A DNA stretch of 64,000 nt, taken from NCBI GenBank assembly GCA_965262585.1, contig OZ253546.1, forward strand, positions 434,001 through 498,000, written 5' to 3'. This stretch comes from JAHRAW01 sp965262585. GTDB taxonomy: Bacteria > Pseudomonadota > Gammaproteobacteria > Arenicellales > Poriferihabitantaceae. The stretch's first letter is position 1. Each line of letters begins with the position of its first letter. The translations under genes and the position numbers were made by a program. The notes under the pieces were generated by a model that saw nothing but the letters and a program-made list of their open reading frames with translations, was not told where the DNA came from and ran no database searches. Shown here in pieces: positions 36,540-46,550 of the stretch.

Positions 36540-37109
36540 TCAGTGGGATCCCGCGGCTGATCCGGTGGTTGGATGCCGGAGTCGATGGGGGCTGATATCA
36601 AAAACAGAGGCGAACCAGCGTTGAAAAAACCCTACCTCGATTTGCTCTTCCCAGGGATAGCCCATGGCCCGCACCAATTCATTGTGGCAGAGCGTGTCGA
36701 GTACCTGAAGAACCGGGGGTTCGGTGGTCTCAATGGCCAAGCGTTTGTCGGTCACATCCGAAATAATATCCGCGCTTGGGTTGCCCTGCGCGGCCACCAG
36801 TTGTTGTTCCAAGGCGGTAAACTGCCGTACCAAATCGGCATGTTGCGAGGCTCTGTCAGAAAATCCCCATATCAGATCCACCGCCGAAAACACACTCACC
36901 AACCCCGCCGGCAACAACTTTACCCACAGCGGCCAATCCGCGCTGAGCGTGACACCAAAGGCGACAATCGTTGCGGAACCGGCGAGTAGCGCGAAGAGCA
37001 TCACAGTCTTGTGACAAACCTGAAAGAAACGCTGCCTTCGGGCGTTATAACGCACTGACCGGCGCACGCCGAACAGCAGAATATGAAAATTAGTTTCCAA
37101 ATCACTCAT
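36540..37109 (-). CDS. Two-TM protein resembling SLATT-type effectors
   Basis: 189 residues from the ATG at 37109. Two hydrophobic helices (MLFALLAGSATIVAFGVTL and LLPAGLVSVFSAVDLIWGF) near residues 35–85, then a helical cytosolic part with SQHADLVRQFTALEQQL and a conserved-looking LDTLCHNELVRAMG. The layout, two TM then coiled helices, is that of SLATT-like membrane effectors linked to nucleotide-signalling defence, but no cyclase or SLOG gene is near, so the resemblance is only architectural. A 50-residue proline-rich ORF lies 16 bases upstream. Confidence 0.6.
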   Translation of the reverse strand: MSDLETNFHILLFGVRRSVRYNARRQRFFQVCHKTVMLFALLAGSATIVAFGVTLSADWPLWVKLLPAGLVSVFSAVDLIWGFSDRASQHADLVRQFTALEQQLVAAQGNPSADIISDVTDKRLAIETTEPPVLQVLDTLCHNELVRAMGYPWEEQIEVGFFQRWFASVFDISPHRLRHPTTGSAAGSH

Positions 37110-37125
37110 AGTTGTCAAGCATACA

Positions 37126-37278
37126 CTATTTTTTCGGTTTGGGTGCAGGTGGTGCGTGGGTGTCTCGTGTTGAGTTCAGAGACTTTCGCAGGGGCGGTGG
37201 TGGTGGTGGCGAGTTCGAACTTCCGGTTTTGCCGGGCGGTTTTGGAGGTGTCCGTGATTGCTTGTTTTTATCGCTCAT
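37126..37278 (-). CDS. Small proline-rich protein upstream of the 2TM gene
   Basis: 50 residues, start ATG at 37278 after AAGGGAATTGATAA with a usable ribosome site, stop TAG at 37126. Highly polar and disordered: 14 Pro including a run of six, many Lys, Ser and Thr; no Cys or Trp. It precedes the 2TM gene by 16 bases on the same strand, so the two are probably one operon. I do not recognise a family. The run of prolines could stall ribosomes and affect the downstream gene, or the protein could be a soluble partner of the membrane protein. Confidence 0.55.
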   Translation of the reverse strand: MSDKNKQSRTPPKPPGKTGSSNSPPPPPPLRKSLNSTRDTHAPPAPKPKK

Positions 37279-37448
37279 TTATCAATTCCCTTTTCCGTTG
37301 TGTGCCGAATTGGCTGTTCCTCCATTATACCTGACTTTCTGCCGGTGGAGAACCACTCGGATGTTGTGTTTTTTTCCGCAACCGCCGACACTATGGGTGC
37401 GCAAAAAAAATTACTGCTATCATTTCCATTTCTTTATAAGGTACCAAC

Positions 37449-38531
37449 ATGAAAGCTGCGGTCTGTTATGAATACGGCAAGCCTTTGGTGATTGACGACC
37501 TCGACCTTGCTGCGCCCGGCAGTGGCGAGGTCAAGGTGAAAATCGCCGCCTGCGCGATATGCCATTCCGACATTACCTATATCGACGGCGGCTGGGGCGG
37601 GCGACCGCCGCAAGTGTTCGGGCATGAGGCCGCCGGGGTGGTCGAGGAATCCGGGGCGGGGGTGCATGATGTCGCCGTCGGAGACCGCGTGATAGTCACG
37701 CTGTTGCGCTCGTGCGGCTATTGCCGAAGTTGCGAAAGCGGTCGGTTGAGTATCTGCGAAACCAAGTTCCCCCTCGACCGCGAGGCGCGCATTCACAACG
37801 GCGACGGCACCAGAATTAAACAAGGACTGCGCACCGGCGCGTTCGCCGAATACACCGTGGTCGATCAATCACAAGTCGCGGTAATTCCCGATGATTTACC
37901 GTTCGATGTCGCCTCGCTGTTGTCGTGCGGCGTGATTACCGGCTTCGGCGCGGTGGTCAACACCGCCAAACTGCCGGCCAATGCCAGCACCGCGGTAATC
38001 GGATGCGGCGGAGTCGGGCTCAATGCGGTGCAAGGCGCGGCCTATTCCGGTGCTGCGCCGCTGGTGGCCGTCGATGTGGTCGACGGCAAACTTGAAATCG
38101 CAAAAGCGTTCGGCGCAACCCACTGCATCAACTCAACCCAAGTCGATGCGCGTGAAATCATCGACCAACTCACCGACAAAAGAGGACTCGAATATGTGTT
38201 CACCACCGTCGGCAGCCCGAAAGCCATCGAGCAGGGGCTTGGGTTGTTGGCGCCGGGCGGAACCCTGACCATAGTCGGCATGCCGCCAAGCGGCGATTTG
38301 GTATCGTTTGACGCCACCGACATGGCCGGCGCCGGTCAGCGCATCCTCGGCAGCAAGATGGGCTCAACCCGCTTGCGCACCGACATACCAAAACTCATCG
38401 CCCTATACCGCAATGGCCGCCTGAAACTCGATGAATTAATTTCCAACCGTTACCCGCTGGAGAAAATCAATCACGCGATTGATGAAGTCAAGCAGGATAA
38501 AGTGCTGCGCAATGTGATTGTTTTTGAGTGA
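37449..38531 (+). CDS. Zinc-dependent alcohol dehydrogenase (MDR superfamily)
   Basis: 360 residues. Catalytic zinc ligands Cys37 (CAICHSD) and the GHEAAGVVEE motif; structural-zinc-type cysteines C..C..C in CGYCRSCESGRLSIC; Rossmann loop AVIGCGGVGLNAVQGA. Resembles class III-type alcohol dehydrogenases but is shorter and lacks full formaldehyde dehydrogenase signatures. ATG with AAGG upstream. Could serve an aldehyde step of the neighbouring catabolic genes; substrate unknown. Confidence 0.85.
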   Translation: MKAAVCYEYGKPLVIDDLDLAAPGSGEVKVKIAACAICHSDITYIDGGWGGRPPQVFGHEAAGVVEESGAGVHDVAVGDRVIVTLLRSCGYCRSCESGRLSICETKFPLDREARIHNGDGTRIKQGLRTGAFAEYTVVDQSQVAVIPDDLPFDVASLLSCGVITGFGAVVNTAKLPANASTAVIGCGGVGLNAVQGAAYSGAAPLVAVDVVDGKLEIAKAFGATHCINSTQVDAREIIDQLTDKRGLEYVFTTVGSPKAIEQGLGLLAPGGTLTIVGMPPSGDLVSFDATDMAGAGQRILGSKMGSTRLRTDIPKLIALYRNGRLKLDELISNRYPLEKINHAIDEVKQDKVLRNVIVFE

Positions 38532-38551
38532 GTAACCATCGCGGCTTGTCT

Positions 38552-39058
38552 CTAATTCGAAACAGCAGATAAATGATAGTGAGCCTGCCGGCCATCATGG
38601 GTTTTATCAACCTTAAAAACAGCGCGGTCTCTGGTAACCCGTCCGGCGATTTCATCCATAGAAATCTGCGCGTTGTTAAACTCAAGAATGTGTGAAATCA
38701 CGCCTTCGTTAAAAAAGATAATAACCGACAGCATTCCAGAATCAATTAATTCCCGCCGGACTTTGTCAGACCAATCCCAGCCCAGCGGACAACTTCGTTT
38801 GCGATGCTTGGGTTGGAAATTCTGAAAGGTCTTGGCAAATTCCCAGTTAGCAGAATACAACTCATCAAGGCGCAAGGGCTGGCCGGCATCTCCGGCATCG
38901 GTCACAAGACTGACAAACTTGCCCCGCAATTCCGCCCGAGCATTGCAATCACTTTTTACATTCCAATAGTAAGTAGCCAGCACCAATATAATTAGCAGCG
39001 GCGCAAGAAATAGTACCGGTTTTGAGGGAATGGAATTTAGCGCTTTGTGTATAAACAT
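38552..39058 (-). CDS. Hypothetical membrane-anchored protein
   Basis: 168 residues, one N-terminal hydrophobic segment (VLFLAPLLIILVLATYYW) that could be an anchor or uncleaved signal, followed by a soluble domain with two Cys, probably periplasmic. Not recognised. Monocistronic, convergent with the alcohol dehydrogenase gene. Confidence 0.55.
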   Translation of the reverse strand: MFIHKALNSIPSKPVLFLAPLLIILVLATYYWNVKSDCNARAELRGKFVSLVTDAGDAGQPLRLDELYSANWEFAKTFQNFQPKHRKRSCPLGWDWSDKVRRELIDSGMLSVIIFFNEGVISHILEFNNAQISMDEIAGRVTRDRAVFKVDKTHDGRQAHYHLSAVSN

Positions 39059-39116
39059 ACTTATCCTGAATCTCCGAAGTGAACAATCTAATGAATCGCT
39101 ATTTATAAAAGAAAAT

Positions 39117-39156
39117 AAAAAACCCTCCGCAGCCCGAAGCCACAGAGGGTTTTTTA
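39117..39156 (-). terminator. Bidirectional terminator downstream of the amt operon
   Basis: AAAAAACCCTC and GAGGGTTTTTT form an 11-bp inverted repeat around a 17-base loop, with T tracts on either strand. It ends the amt transcript on the minus strand; it lies upstream of the 168-residue gene and so insulates it. Confidence 0.85.
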
Positions 39157-39212
39157 ATACAACTGCTTTAATAAATCAGAGGATGTAAAGACGAAGCATT
39201 GTAATCTCCGGG

Positions 39213-39461
39213 CTAACCTCCGGTGAGATCACTGGTTTCTCTTTTCACCTCAGCATCAAGCACCGCGCCGACGCCGCCACGCTGCTTGATTTTCTCAACA
39301 TCCTCTTTGAACTCTCTTGTTTCGGCTTTTAACTGCCAAATGTGCCACATGATCCAGAATGCGATGCCCACAATTACGAGCAGGCCTTCTGTTCCAACGA
39401 AAGGGTAAATGGGTCCGTAAATATCAACGTCGGCCCAATTTTTAATCATACCTGTTGCCAT
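39213..39461 (-). CDS. Small single-TM protein next to amt
   Basis: 82 residues: one transmembrane helix (LLVIVGIAFWIMWHIWQL) at about 27–45, then a charged, coiled-coil-like stretch KAETREFKEDVEKIKQ. It follows amt by 52 bases on the same strand and before the shared terminator, so it is probably cotranscribed. Not recognised; may be an accessory subunit or regulator of the transporter. Confidence 0.6.
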   Translation of the reverse strand: MATGMIKNWADVDIYGPIYPFVGTEGLLVIVGIAFWIMWHIWQLKAETREFKEDVEKIKQRGGVGAVLDAEVKRETSDLTGG

Positions 39462-39513
39462 GATTTATCTCCTGTTAATAGGTTTAAATATTTACATTGA
39501 GCCGGTAAAAAAA

Positions 39514-40914
39514 TCAGGCTTCGCTTCGAATTGCTTCACGGACGGCTCTGGCGTCTTCTTCACGCTGCTCTTCGGTGTTTATATCCAGCCCCACCATCTC
39601 AATTTCTCTCGGTATTCTGAGCAAGTTCATACTGTTGAGAATTTTTGATGCGATCAGGCCCGGTAAAAAACCGAGTACAAAGAACATGATTATCGCGCCG
39701 CTGAATTGTCCCCAGGGAGTAATCGGTGCATAGCCTTCAAATGGTGATGAAGGATAGCCCCAGAGCATGAATCCTGCGATGACCACACCGAGGAAACCGG
39801 CGTAGCCGTGAACCGCAACCGCACCAACCGCATCGTCTATTTTGAACTTACGCTCAACCCAGAAGTGCATTTTGTAAATGATGACGACAACGAAAGCGCC
39901 AATGAGCATGGCCTGAATCGGATGATAGAGATCGTTGCCGGCTGAGGCGCCAATTACGCCGGCAAGACCACCGGAATAAGTCCAGAACGCATCGCCCTTG
40001 GAAACCATATAAGCCGCCATCAAACCACCGGACAATGACATCAGGAAGTTGAAAGTAATAGCGGATAATGAGGTTGGCTGGAGATAAATATTAGTCGCGC
40101 TGAAATATGACTTGTCAGCCACATCCAACATTGCACCGCCATATATATCGATGATCGGAATATTACAGGCTACATAGAAACCCCAAAAACCGGTATAGAT
40201 CAGGAACAGACCGATAGTCACCAACCACGGATTGTGGGGAATGATGTCACGCGGCGTACCATCGGATGCAAACTTGCCGATTCTCGGGCCGAGCACAACC
40301 AACACACCAAGCGCGAATCCGCCCGCGATTGCGTGGATAACACCGGACGCATAAGCATCGTGATAACCCAGCAACTGAACCATCCAACCATTCCAAGACC
40401 AGCCCCATGCAGCATCGATGACCCATGCAAATGAACCAATCAGCACGGCCAGTATCCAGAATGCACTGGGTCGAATTCTTTCAATAACGGATCCGGATAC
40501 AATCGACGCGGCAGTCCAGGAAAACAGCAAAAATGCCGCCCAGAACACACCATTGATGCGAGCCCAAAACGCGGTATCGTCAACCGTCAAAGTGTCCTGC
40601 GTTGCCAAGCCGCCCATGTGGCCGCCCATCAATTCACTCCACGGCGTTGCCCAGGGTGCGGACACCAAACCACCGTTGATACCGGGCCCGTTGACGAAGG
40701 CAAAATAAATCCACCACCCGAAAAAGTAGAAGGTAATCGTTACGAGCGGTATCAGCATCGTATTTTTCATTAACGTATGCATGTGACTTTTATACCGAGA
40801 CGCGCCCACTTCATACATACAAAATCCGACATGTATCAAAAACATGAAGACTACGGTTATCCAGTAGTAAAATTCTGTAAATATAACAACCAGCGATGAT
40901 AATTCGTTACTCAT
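39514..40914 (-). CDS. amt: Ammonium transporter
   Basis: 466 residues, eleven predicted TM helices. Family marks: the periplasmic aromatic gate region with W residues, WGWSWNGW, GVIHAIAGGFALGVLV (pore His), and HGYAGFLGVVIAGFMLWG (second pore His). Longer than E. coli AmtB (about 405 mature residues), and the N-terminal loop with INGGLVSAPWATPWSELMGGHMGG is unusual. No glnK accompanies it; the partner is the 82-residue membrane protein. SD run of six G before the ATG. Confidence 0.92.
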   Translation of the reverse strand: MSNELSSLVVIFTEFYYWITVVFMFLIHVGFCMYEVGASRYKSHMHTLMKNTMLIPLVTITFYFFGWWIYFAFVNGPGINGGLVSAPWATPWSELMGGHMGGLATQDTLTVDDTAFWARINGVFWAAFLLFSWTAASIVSGSVIERIRPSAFWILAVLIGSFAWVIDAAWGWSWNGWMVQLLGYHDAYASGVIHAIAGGFALGVLVVLGPRIGKFASDGTPRDIIPHNPWLVTIGLFLIYTGFWGFYVACNIPIIDIYGGAMLDVADKSYFSATNIYLQPTSLSAITFNFLMSLSGGLMAAYMVSKGDAFWTYSGGLAGVIGASAGNDLYHPIQAMLIGAFVVVIIYKMHFWVERKFKIDDAVGAVAVHGYAGFLGVVIAGFMLWGYPSSPFEGYAPITPWGQFSGAIIMFFVLGFLPGLIASKILNSMNLLRIPREIEMVGLDINTEEQREEDARAVREAIRSEA

Positions 40915-41232
40915 AACTCAAAACCCCCCTATTGATTTGGTGTTATAACTCTCACAGTTTCGCTCATAAAATTCTTACATCAGAACAATACTGCTTGCCG
41001 TTACTTATTTACATTTAATAATTGGCTTGGATATCGATTCATTATCAAAGACACATTCTACTGGTTAAATCTAGGTGAATAAATACTTTTTCTGTGATTT
41101 TGGTATAAATTTGGTTTGTGGGGTGTGTGGATGTGGGGGGGATTTTGCCTGATTGGGGGGTTTTTAGATGTGTTGCACGAAATTGAGTTGTTTGTTTGGG
41201 GTGGTTTTAATGAATTTGCACCAGTAAGACTA
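40915..41232. other. Intergenic region upstream of amt
   Basis: 318 bases, AT-rich on the amt side and G-rich in 41118–41210. It holds the amt ribosome site and presumably its promoter, but I see no convincing -24/-12 or -35/-10 pair and no terminator for the helicase gene. Short open frames here have no coding support. Confidence 0.5.
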
Positions 41233-44200
41233 TCATTCATATTCAGCAATAATTTCAAAAATATCTTGTCTAAATTCACCTTCATTTGGATCAATACTCT
41301 GTCTTTGCTCGGTAGAGATACTTTCGAACCATTCATCTGGAGTAGTTGGTCTGGTATTGACCAATGTAGTAATCATTTTTTCACTTAGAATGCTTCTCGT
41401 TCTATCTGGATATAAAGGCTGGATATTTTGTTGCCAAAATCTTTTTAAGGCTTCTTCTAGCAATTCTTGTCCTTCCCGGATTTCTTCTTCTAATTCAAGT
41501 TCGGTAGTGCCTAGAGTATCTGATATCACTTCAGCCGATTCTTCTAAGTCAGCAACAGCAGTATATTTATTCCTGTCTTCGTCCAATGTAGTTTGTATGA
41601 CTCTCTTTAGTTTATCAATTTCGGATGAACGGCTATGGAACCAGTTGGTCGACCATATACGATGTATTTGCCAGCCTTTAGACTCCAAGATTTCTTGTCT
41701 AAGGCGATCTTTATCACGAACAGAGCGTGATGAATGGTAGGTTGCCCCATCGCATTCTATGCCGAATAGATATTCACCGGGTCTATCAGGATTGATAACG
41801 CCAATATCTATAAAGAAACCTGCTACGCCAACTTGGGGTTCACATTGATAGCCAAGGTCATTGATCCTCTTGATGACGGCTATTTCAAAATCACTGTCTG
41901 GTGCTTTGCCTGTCCTCATACCATGATTTGAGATGCGCCCTGTCTTGGCAAATTCCAGATAATCTCTTAATGCTCTAACGCCTCTTCTGGGATTCTCTCC
42001 ACGTCCAATATCTGATGGCTGCATTGAAGAAAATATCTCTATGCGTTGCTTAGCACGAGTAGCAATAACATTTAATCGTCGCCAGCCTACCTCTGAATTT
42101 ATTGGGCCAAAACGTTGAGCAACAGGGCCGCCAGGATGTTCTGGGCCATAAGTGGTGGAGATAAATATGACGTCGCGTTCATCCCCTTGAACATTTTCAA
42201 GATTTTTAATAAATAACGGCTCTTCCCCATTGTGTTCAGAAATGAGTGAGTCGACAGCAGGGTCTAGTTGCCTGGCTTTTTCCAAAAGAAGATAAATTTC
42301 ATCTGCCTGAACTTTATTAAAAGCAGCAACACCCAAACTCTTTTCACTGTGTTGTTGATAATGATGGACAATGTTTTCAACAATCACTTCTGCTTCATGG
42401 CGATTACGCCCTCTGTGATAGGAGGGGTTATTGATAAAGTTGAAATGGACGCCGTAATCACGTGAATCTGGTTTTGGGGAAGGAAATACAATGAGATCAC
42501 CATCATAAAATTGATCATTAGAGAATTGAATGAGGGACTCATGTTCAGAACGATAGTGCCATCTTAACCGTCGATAGGGGAATTGTTTCAGACACACATC
42601 CAGTATGGATTCAGTATCATCCAAAACAGTCGCGTCGTTATCTTCGTCAACTGCAAGATTTGAATCAAAAAAACTTGTTGGGGGTAATTGTTTCGGGTCG
42701 CCCACAATAATTGATTTGCCGGCTCTTGCAATAGCGCCTAAGGCGTCTTCTGGGCGCATTTGTGAAGCTTCGTCCATTACGACTAAATCAAAATGGATGT
42801 CACCTGGGGCTAAATATTGGGCAACAGATAAAGGCGACATTAAAAAGCAAGGTTTAAGTGCTTTTATCGCTTTGCCAGATCTCTTGACCAGTTGCCTTAT
42901 AGGAATATGCTTCGTTTTTTTATTCGCTTCATGAACAAGTAAACGTTTCTGTGTGTAATTTCTCACCGGACCATTTCCTACGCCAGTTGGAATCGCAATG
43001 CCAGCGAGGCTGGCCGCAATGCGCTTTGCGTTAATCGTCAAAATATCATGGTCTAATTTAGCGAATCTCTCCCTGATGCCCTCATGACGCACTTGTGTGA
43101 AATTCGTAAGTATCTCTACCGAATCGACTTTTTCTTTAAAAAGGCGTTTGTATAACCAGAATTCATACGTCTTCCCGCATTGGGAGTCATTCAAGATGCC
43201 AGCAGTGACCAGTTGCTTTATTGAGCCAAAGCCTTCGTTTTCCCGGTTGCGGCTTGTTACGCCCCATCGATTCATTAAAGATAAGGATGAAATAGTAGAA
43301 AGCGAAGCCTTCATCTTTTCCGTAAATCCTTCAATGGATTGAGTAGCACCGCCTACCCATCTAAAGATCTCAAATTCCCCACACCCTTGCAAGGTAGATT
43401 CGAGTTTAGAGAATGTACTGGAGGCTGCTGTTGATAATTCGTGTAATTGATTGAATTTGTCGCGGTTTAACTGTTGGTCATCCCCAAATAACCACGCCAA
43501 GATATTTATATGCATTCCTTTATGTGCCAGTGTAGAAGAAATCCATGCTTCAACTTTTTCAAGATTTTCTAATGAGGTATTGGCTTTTTTCCAATGGTTA
43601 GGAAGTAGTTGGTTGACAGGGGGTAGTGATTCGATTGTTTCCTCTTTTTTCTTTGTTTTTAAATAAAGTGCAGCGACTTCATGTCCTCCTTTTAGAGTGG
43701 TTGATGTATTAAACCAAGTCTGATTTAGGCTGTCGGCAGCTACTTGTATTTTCTCAACCCACGGATTTAACACATTCACAATTTCACTGACGGGTCTTTG
43801 CCAAACAGTATTGGGGAATGGATGTGATTCTTTATAATTATTAATTATTTCAAGGCTTTGTATTAATTTTTCTTTTAACTCTGCGCTTGTTTCTAAATGA
43901 GCATCCCAATCTTGGAGGATAGTTGTTGCATGTTCAATATTCACTAATTTCCGTAATTTTTGAGAAAAATTTACTAGCGACTCCAGTTTTTCCCAATCGG
44001 TATGCACCCCTTTGAACAAACTACCCAACGCCACACTAAAATCACTATTGTCGGCAAACTCTTCTCTTTCTTTGCAAAGGCCATAAAGCGAGGTAAGAGA
44101 ATCTATGAATACTTCTGATTTTTCATATTCAGAATCATTGGTGAGTATTTTCTTGGCAAATTTCTTTGATTTTCTATACTCACCATTAAAGATTGCAAAA

Positions 44201-46515
44201 AAATTACCGACATTGATTTTTATATGCTCTATAGCGCCTTGCACTTCGTTTGATGATGCTATCCTTGAAATCACAAATTGAGGTAATGCGGTAGACCGTT
44301 TATCTAAATCATTATTGGTACTTTTCGCTTGTTCTAAATAGTTGCCAATCGAACTTTTGGCATGATTTATATTGGCATGGAGGGATAATTCTATTGGCCC
44401 ATTAGTAAGTGTTTTTACGTCGTCTAGTAGATTGGCATAATCTTCGATTGTCCTAGCCACTTTATTAAGAAAGTTCAAGGCATACGTTGAGTTTTCGCTC
44501 AATGAATTCAGGTTGGTAAGAACATCCTGTAATTGTGCTGTCTCTGCATGCAAACTACTAATAGAAACGGTAGGATTGAGCGCTACACCAGATAAGAGAC
44601 TGCTATTATTTTCCAGTTGTTTTGCATACTTGTCGGATTCTTCCGAGGAATAGTCGAAAGTCTTATTAATAATTTCTACTGCTGTTAAATATTCCCGAAT
44701 ATCTTTGATAAGCGACTGGAATAAATCTAGGGCATTGTTTTTTACAATATCGTTAATGAGTTTGTTATCAAGACCATAGGGAATCTCGTCCAGCAAAGTA
44801 CTGGCAGAATTTTTGGCAAAATTTAGATGTCGAATAAATTCGAACAGTTCTGGTGCGCTAGCCTGAGCATCGTGGGCATTCAAATAATCACTTAACGCAT
44901 TCAGTGAAAGTAATAAAGCGTTAATTTGAGCGGCTATCTTGCCTTCATTTTTTTCATTATATTTGATTGGTAAGTAGCCGCTCCAGGCGTTTCTTGCATC
45001 TTCAGGAATTGCGTACCATCCCCTGCCTAAATCGTTGAGCAAGTTTTTAGTAGTATTAAAACCGGAAGAATTGGCATCGGTATCTACATCGAGTGCTATT
45101 TCTTCAACTTCATCAGGCAGTTCTTGTCTTAATTTTTCAATCTTCCAAACAATGTCATATAACGGCAAGTCTTCTGGTCCAAGTTTTTCAGACATTACTT
45201 TGGAATAAGCAATCAAGTCTTCGCATGCTTGCTGGAGCTGTCTATCTGTATTCTCTAGATTCTCAGCATTTTCTATTCTGTAATTAATACGAGTGTCAAT
45301 AGATTCTAGTAATTCTTTTTTGCTGGTTTTAAGACCATGCAGTTGCAGGCAAAATGGGTCTAATCCACTTTCCTCGAGTCGCTTATGCACTACCTTAAGG
45401 GCGGCCATTTTCTCCGCAACAAAAAGAACAGAAAGTCCTTGACCCAGGGCGGTCGCTATTAAGTTAGTAATCGTTTGTGATTTACCAGTTCCAGGAGGGC
45501 CTTCTATTACCAAGCCGCCATCGCATTTTAAGGCATCAATAAGAGATGAAAATTGGGAAGAATCTGCGTCACGAATGAGGCTGATAGATTTTGCCGCGGG
45601 ATCGACATTTTCCCCATCTTGAGGATACTCGTCATGAATTTGCCCAGGTTCTTGGTCACCTTCCTGAGGGCCTAGCAAAATCTTTTTGACAACGTTTTTA
45701 TCAACCAGTGGATCATCGTCAGGCCAGCGACTTGGATCTAAGTCATGCCACATGACTTGTTTATTGAAACGGAAAAGCCCCAGCGCCATTTCACGGACAA
45801 CATGCCAGTTACTTTGATGGCGTTTCGGTATGGATTCAGAAATTCTTTTCCAATACGTTTCGGGCTTTTCCTCCTCATCGATTTGGGGCAGTGTAATATC
45901 AAAATCTTTCTTTAGCTTCTCGACCAGAGAATAGTTGGTATCCAATGCACTGTCGTCAAAAGCAAGTGAATAGCGGGCCTGGCCGGCAGTTCCTTCTCGT
46001 GTGAGACGAACAGGAACCAGCATAAGGGGAGAGCGAACAGACCTATCTTCATTTTCGCTATCAGACCACTCAAGGAATCCCATGACAATAAACAGGCTGT
46101 TAGCACCTGTTTCTTCAATCATGGTTCTATGTTCCTGGTAAAGGCGTCTTAAACGTCGATCTAATTCTTTATCAGAAAAGGGCGTTTGCAATCGCTTATC
46201 CTTGTGGCGTGCATCCAGATCGGTTCGATTTGTGGGTGTTGCAGGTAATACCCTATCAGGATATGAATCATCAAATAAATCACCTTCTGGTCGGTCATCC
46301 TCGTCTAAGTAATCAAAATCGAAGGGCTCCCCATTAAAAACCAAATCTTCAAACACCAAATCAGCCATTTCATCAATTATGGCAATGTCGCGAGCTGATT
46401 CGCGATAATTGAGTAGCCGATTACGACGCGTTGTATCCAATAATTTTTGGCGCGTTTGTTCCAATACGTTTAATAAGTATTGGTGATGGCTCTCGTGTTC
46501 GTCGTATGTTGGCAT
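41233..46515 (-). CDS. DUF4011-type SF1 helicase fused to a Vsr-like nuclease
   Basis: 1760 residues, low GC. N-terminal DUF4011-like start (LLDTTRRNRLLNYRESA); Walker A GPPGTGKSQTITNLI near residue 339 with ENVDPAAKSISLIRDADSSQ before it; a 900-residue helical insert; Walker B VVMDEASQMRPEDALGA near 1245; GDPKQLPPTSFF; helicase motifs IVENIVHHYQQ, NVQGDERDVIFIS and RLNVIATRAKQRI. At about 1535–1625 a Vsr/MTES_1575-type nuclease: FIDIGV..GIECDGATYHSS..RDKDRLRQ..GWQIHRIWSTNWF. Such proteins are widespread in defence islands and thought to act on foreign DNA or RNA. Stand-alone gene; no methylase nearby. Confidence 0.85.
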   Translation of the reverse strand: MPTYDEHESHHQYLLNVLEQTRQKLLDTTRRNRLLNYRESARDIAIIDEMADLVFEDLVFNGEPFDFDYLDEDDRPEGDLFDDSYPDRVLPATPTNRTDLDARHKDKRLQTPFSDKELDRRLRRLYQEHRTMIEETGANSLFIVMGFLEWSDSENEDRSVRSPLMLVPVRLTREGTAGQARYSLAFDDSALDTNYSLVEKLKKDFDITLPQIDEEEKPETYWKRISESIPKRHQSNWHVVREMALGLFRFNKQVMWHDLDPSRWPDDDPLVDKNVVKKILLGPQEGDQEPGQIHDEYPQDGENVDPAAKSISLIRDADSSQFSSLIDALKCDGGLVIEGPPGTGKSQTITNLIATALGQGLSVLFVAEKMAALKVVHKRLEESGLDPFCLQLHGLKTSKKELLESIDTRINYRIENAENLENTDRQLQQACEDLIAYSKVMSEKLGPEDLPLYDIVWKIEKLRQELPDEVEEIALDVDTDANSSGFNTTKNLLNDLGRGWYAIPEDARNAWSGYLPIKYNEKNEGKIAAQINALLLSLNALSDYLNAHDAQASAPELFEFIRHLNFAKNSASTLLDEIPYGLDNKLINDIVKNNALDLFQSLIKDIREYLTAVEIINKTFDYSSEESDKYAKQLENNSSLLSGVALNPTVSISSLHAETAQLQDVLTNLNSLSENSTYALNFLNKVARTIEDYANLLDDVKTLTNGPIELSLHANINHAKSSIGNYLEQAKSTNNDLDKRSTALPQFVISRIASSNEVQGAIEHIKINVGNFFAIFNGEYRKSKKFAKKILTNDSEYEKSEVFIDSLTSLYGLCKEREEFADNSDFSVALGSLFKGVHTDWEKLESLVNFSQKLRKLVNIEHATTILQDWDAHLETSAELKEKLIQSLEIINNYKESHPFPNTVWQRPVSEIVNVLNPWVEKIQVAADSLNQTWFNTSTTLKGGHEVAALYLKTKKKEETIESLPPVNQLLPNHWKKANTSLENLEKVEAWISSTLAHKGMHINILAWLFGDDQQLNRDKFNQLHELSTAASSTFSKLESTLQGCGEFEIFRWVGGATQSIEGFTEKMKASLSTISSLSLMNRWGVTSRNRENEGFGSIKQLVTAGILNDSQCGKTYEFWLYKRLFKEKVDSVEILTNFTQVRHEGIRERFAKLDHDILTINAKRIAASLAGIAIPTGVGNGPVRNYTQKRLLVHEANKKTKHIPIRQLVKRSGKAIKALKPCFLMSPLSVAQYLAPGDIHFDLVVMDEASQMRPEDALGAIARAGKSIIVGDPKQLPPTSFFDSNLAVDEDNDATVLDDTESILDVCLKQFPYRRLRWHYRSEHESLIQFSNDQFYDGDLIVFPSPKPDSRDYGVHFNFINNPSYHRGRNRHEAEVIVENIVHHYQQHSEKSLGVAAFNKVQADEIYLLLEKARQLDPAVDSLISEHNGEEPLFIKNLENVQGDERDVIFISTTYGPEHPGGPVAQRFGPINSEVGWRRLNVIATRAKQRIEIFSSMQPSDIGRGENPRRGVRALRDYLEFAKTGRISNHGMRTGKAPDSDFEIAVIKRINDLGYQCEPQVGVAGFFIDIGVINPDRPGEYLFGIECDGATYHSSRSVRDKDRLRQEILESKGWQIHRIWSTNWFHSRSSEIDKLKRVIQTTLDEDRNKYTAVADLEESAEVISDTLGTTELELEEEIREGQELLEEALKRFWQQNIQPLYPDRTRSILSEKMITTLVNTRPTTPDEWFESISTEQRQSIDPNEGEFRQDIFEIIAEYE

Positions 46516-46550
46516 TTAAGTTTATTTTTTTGAGACTTCAGCATCACGGG

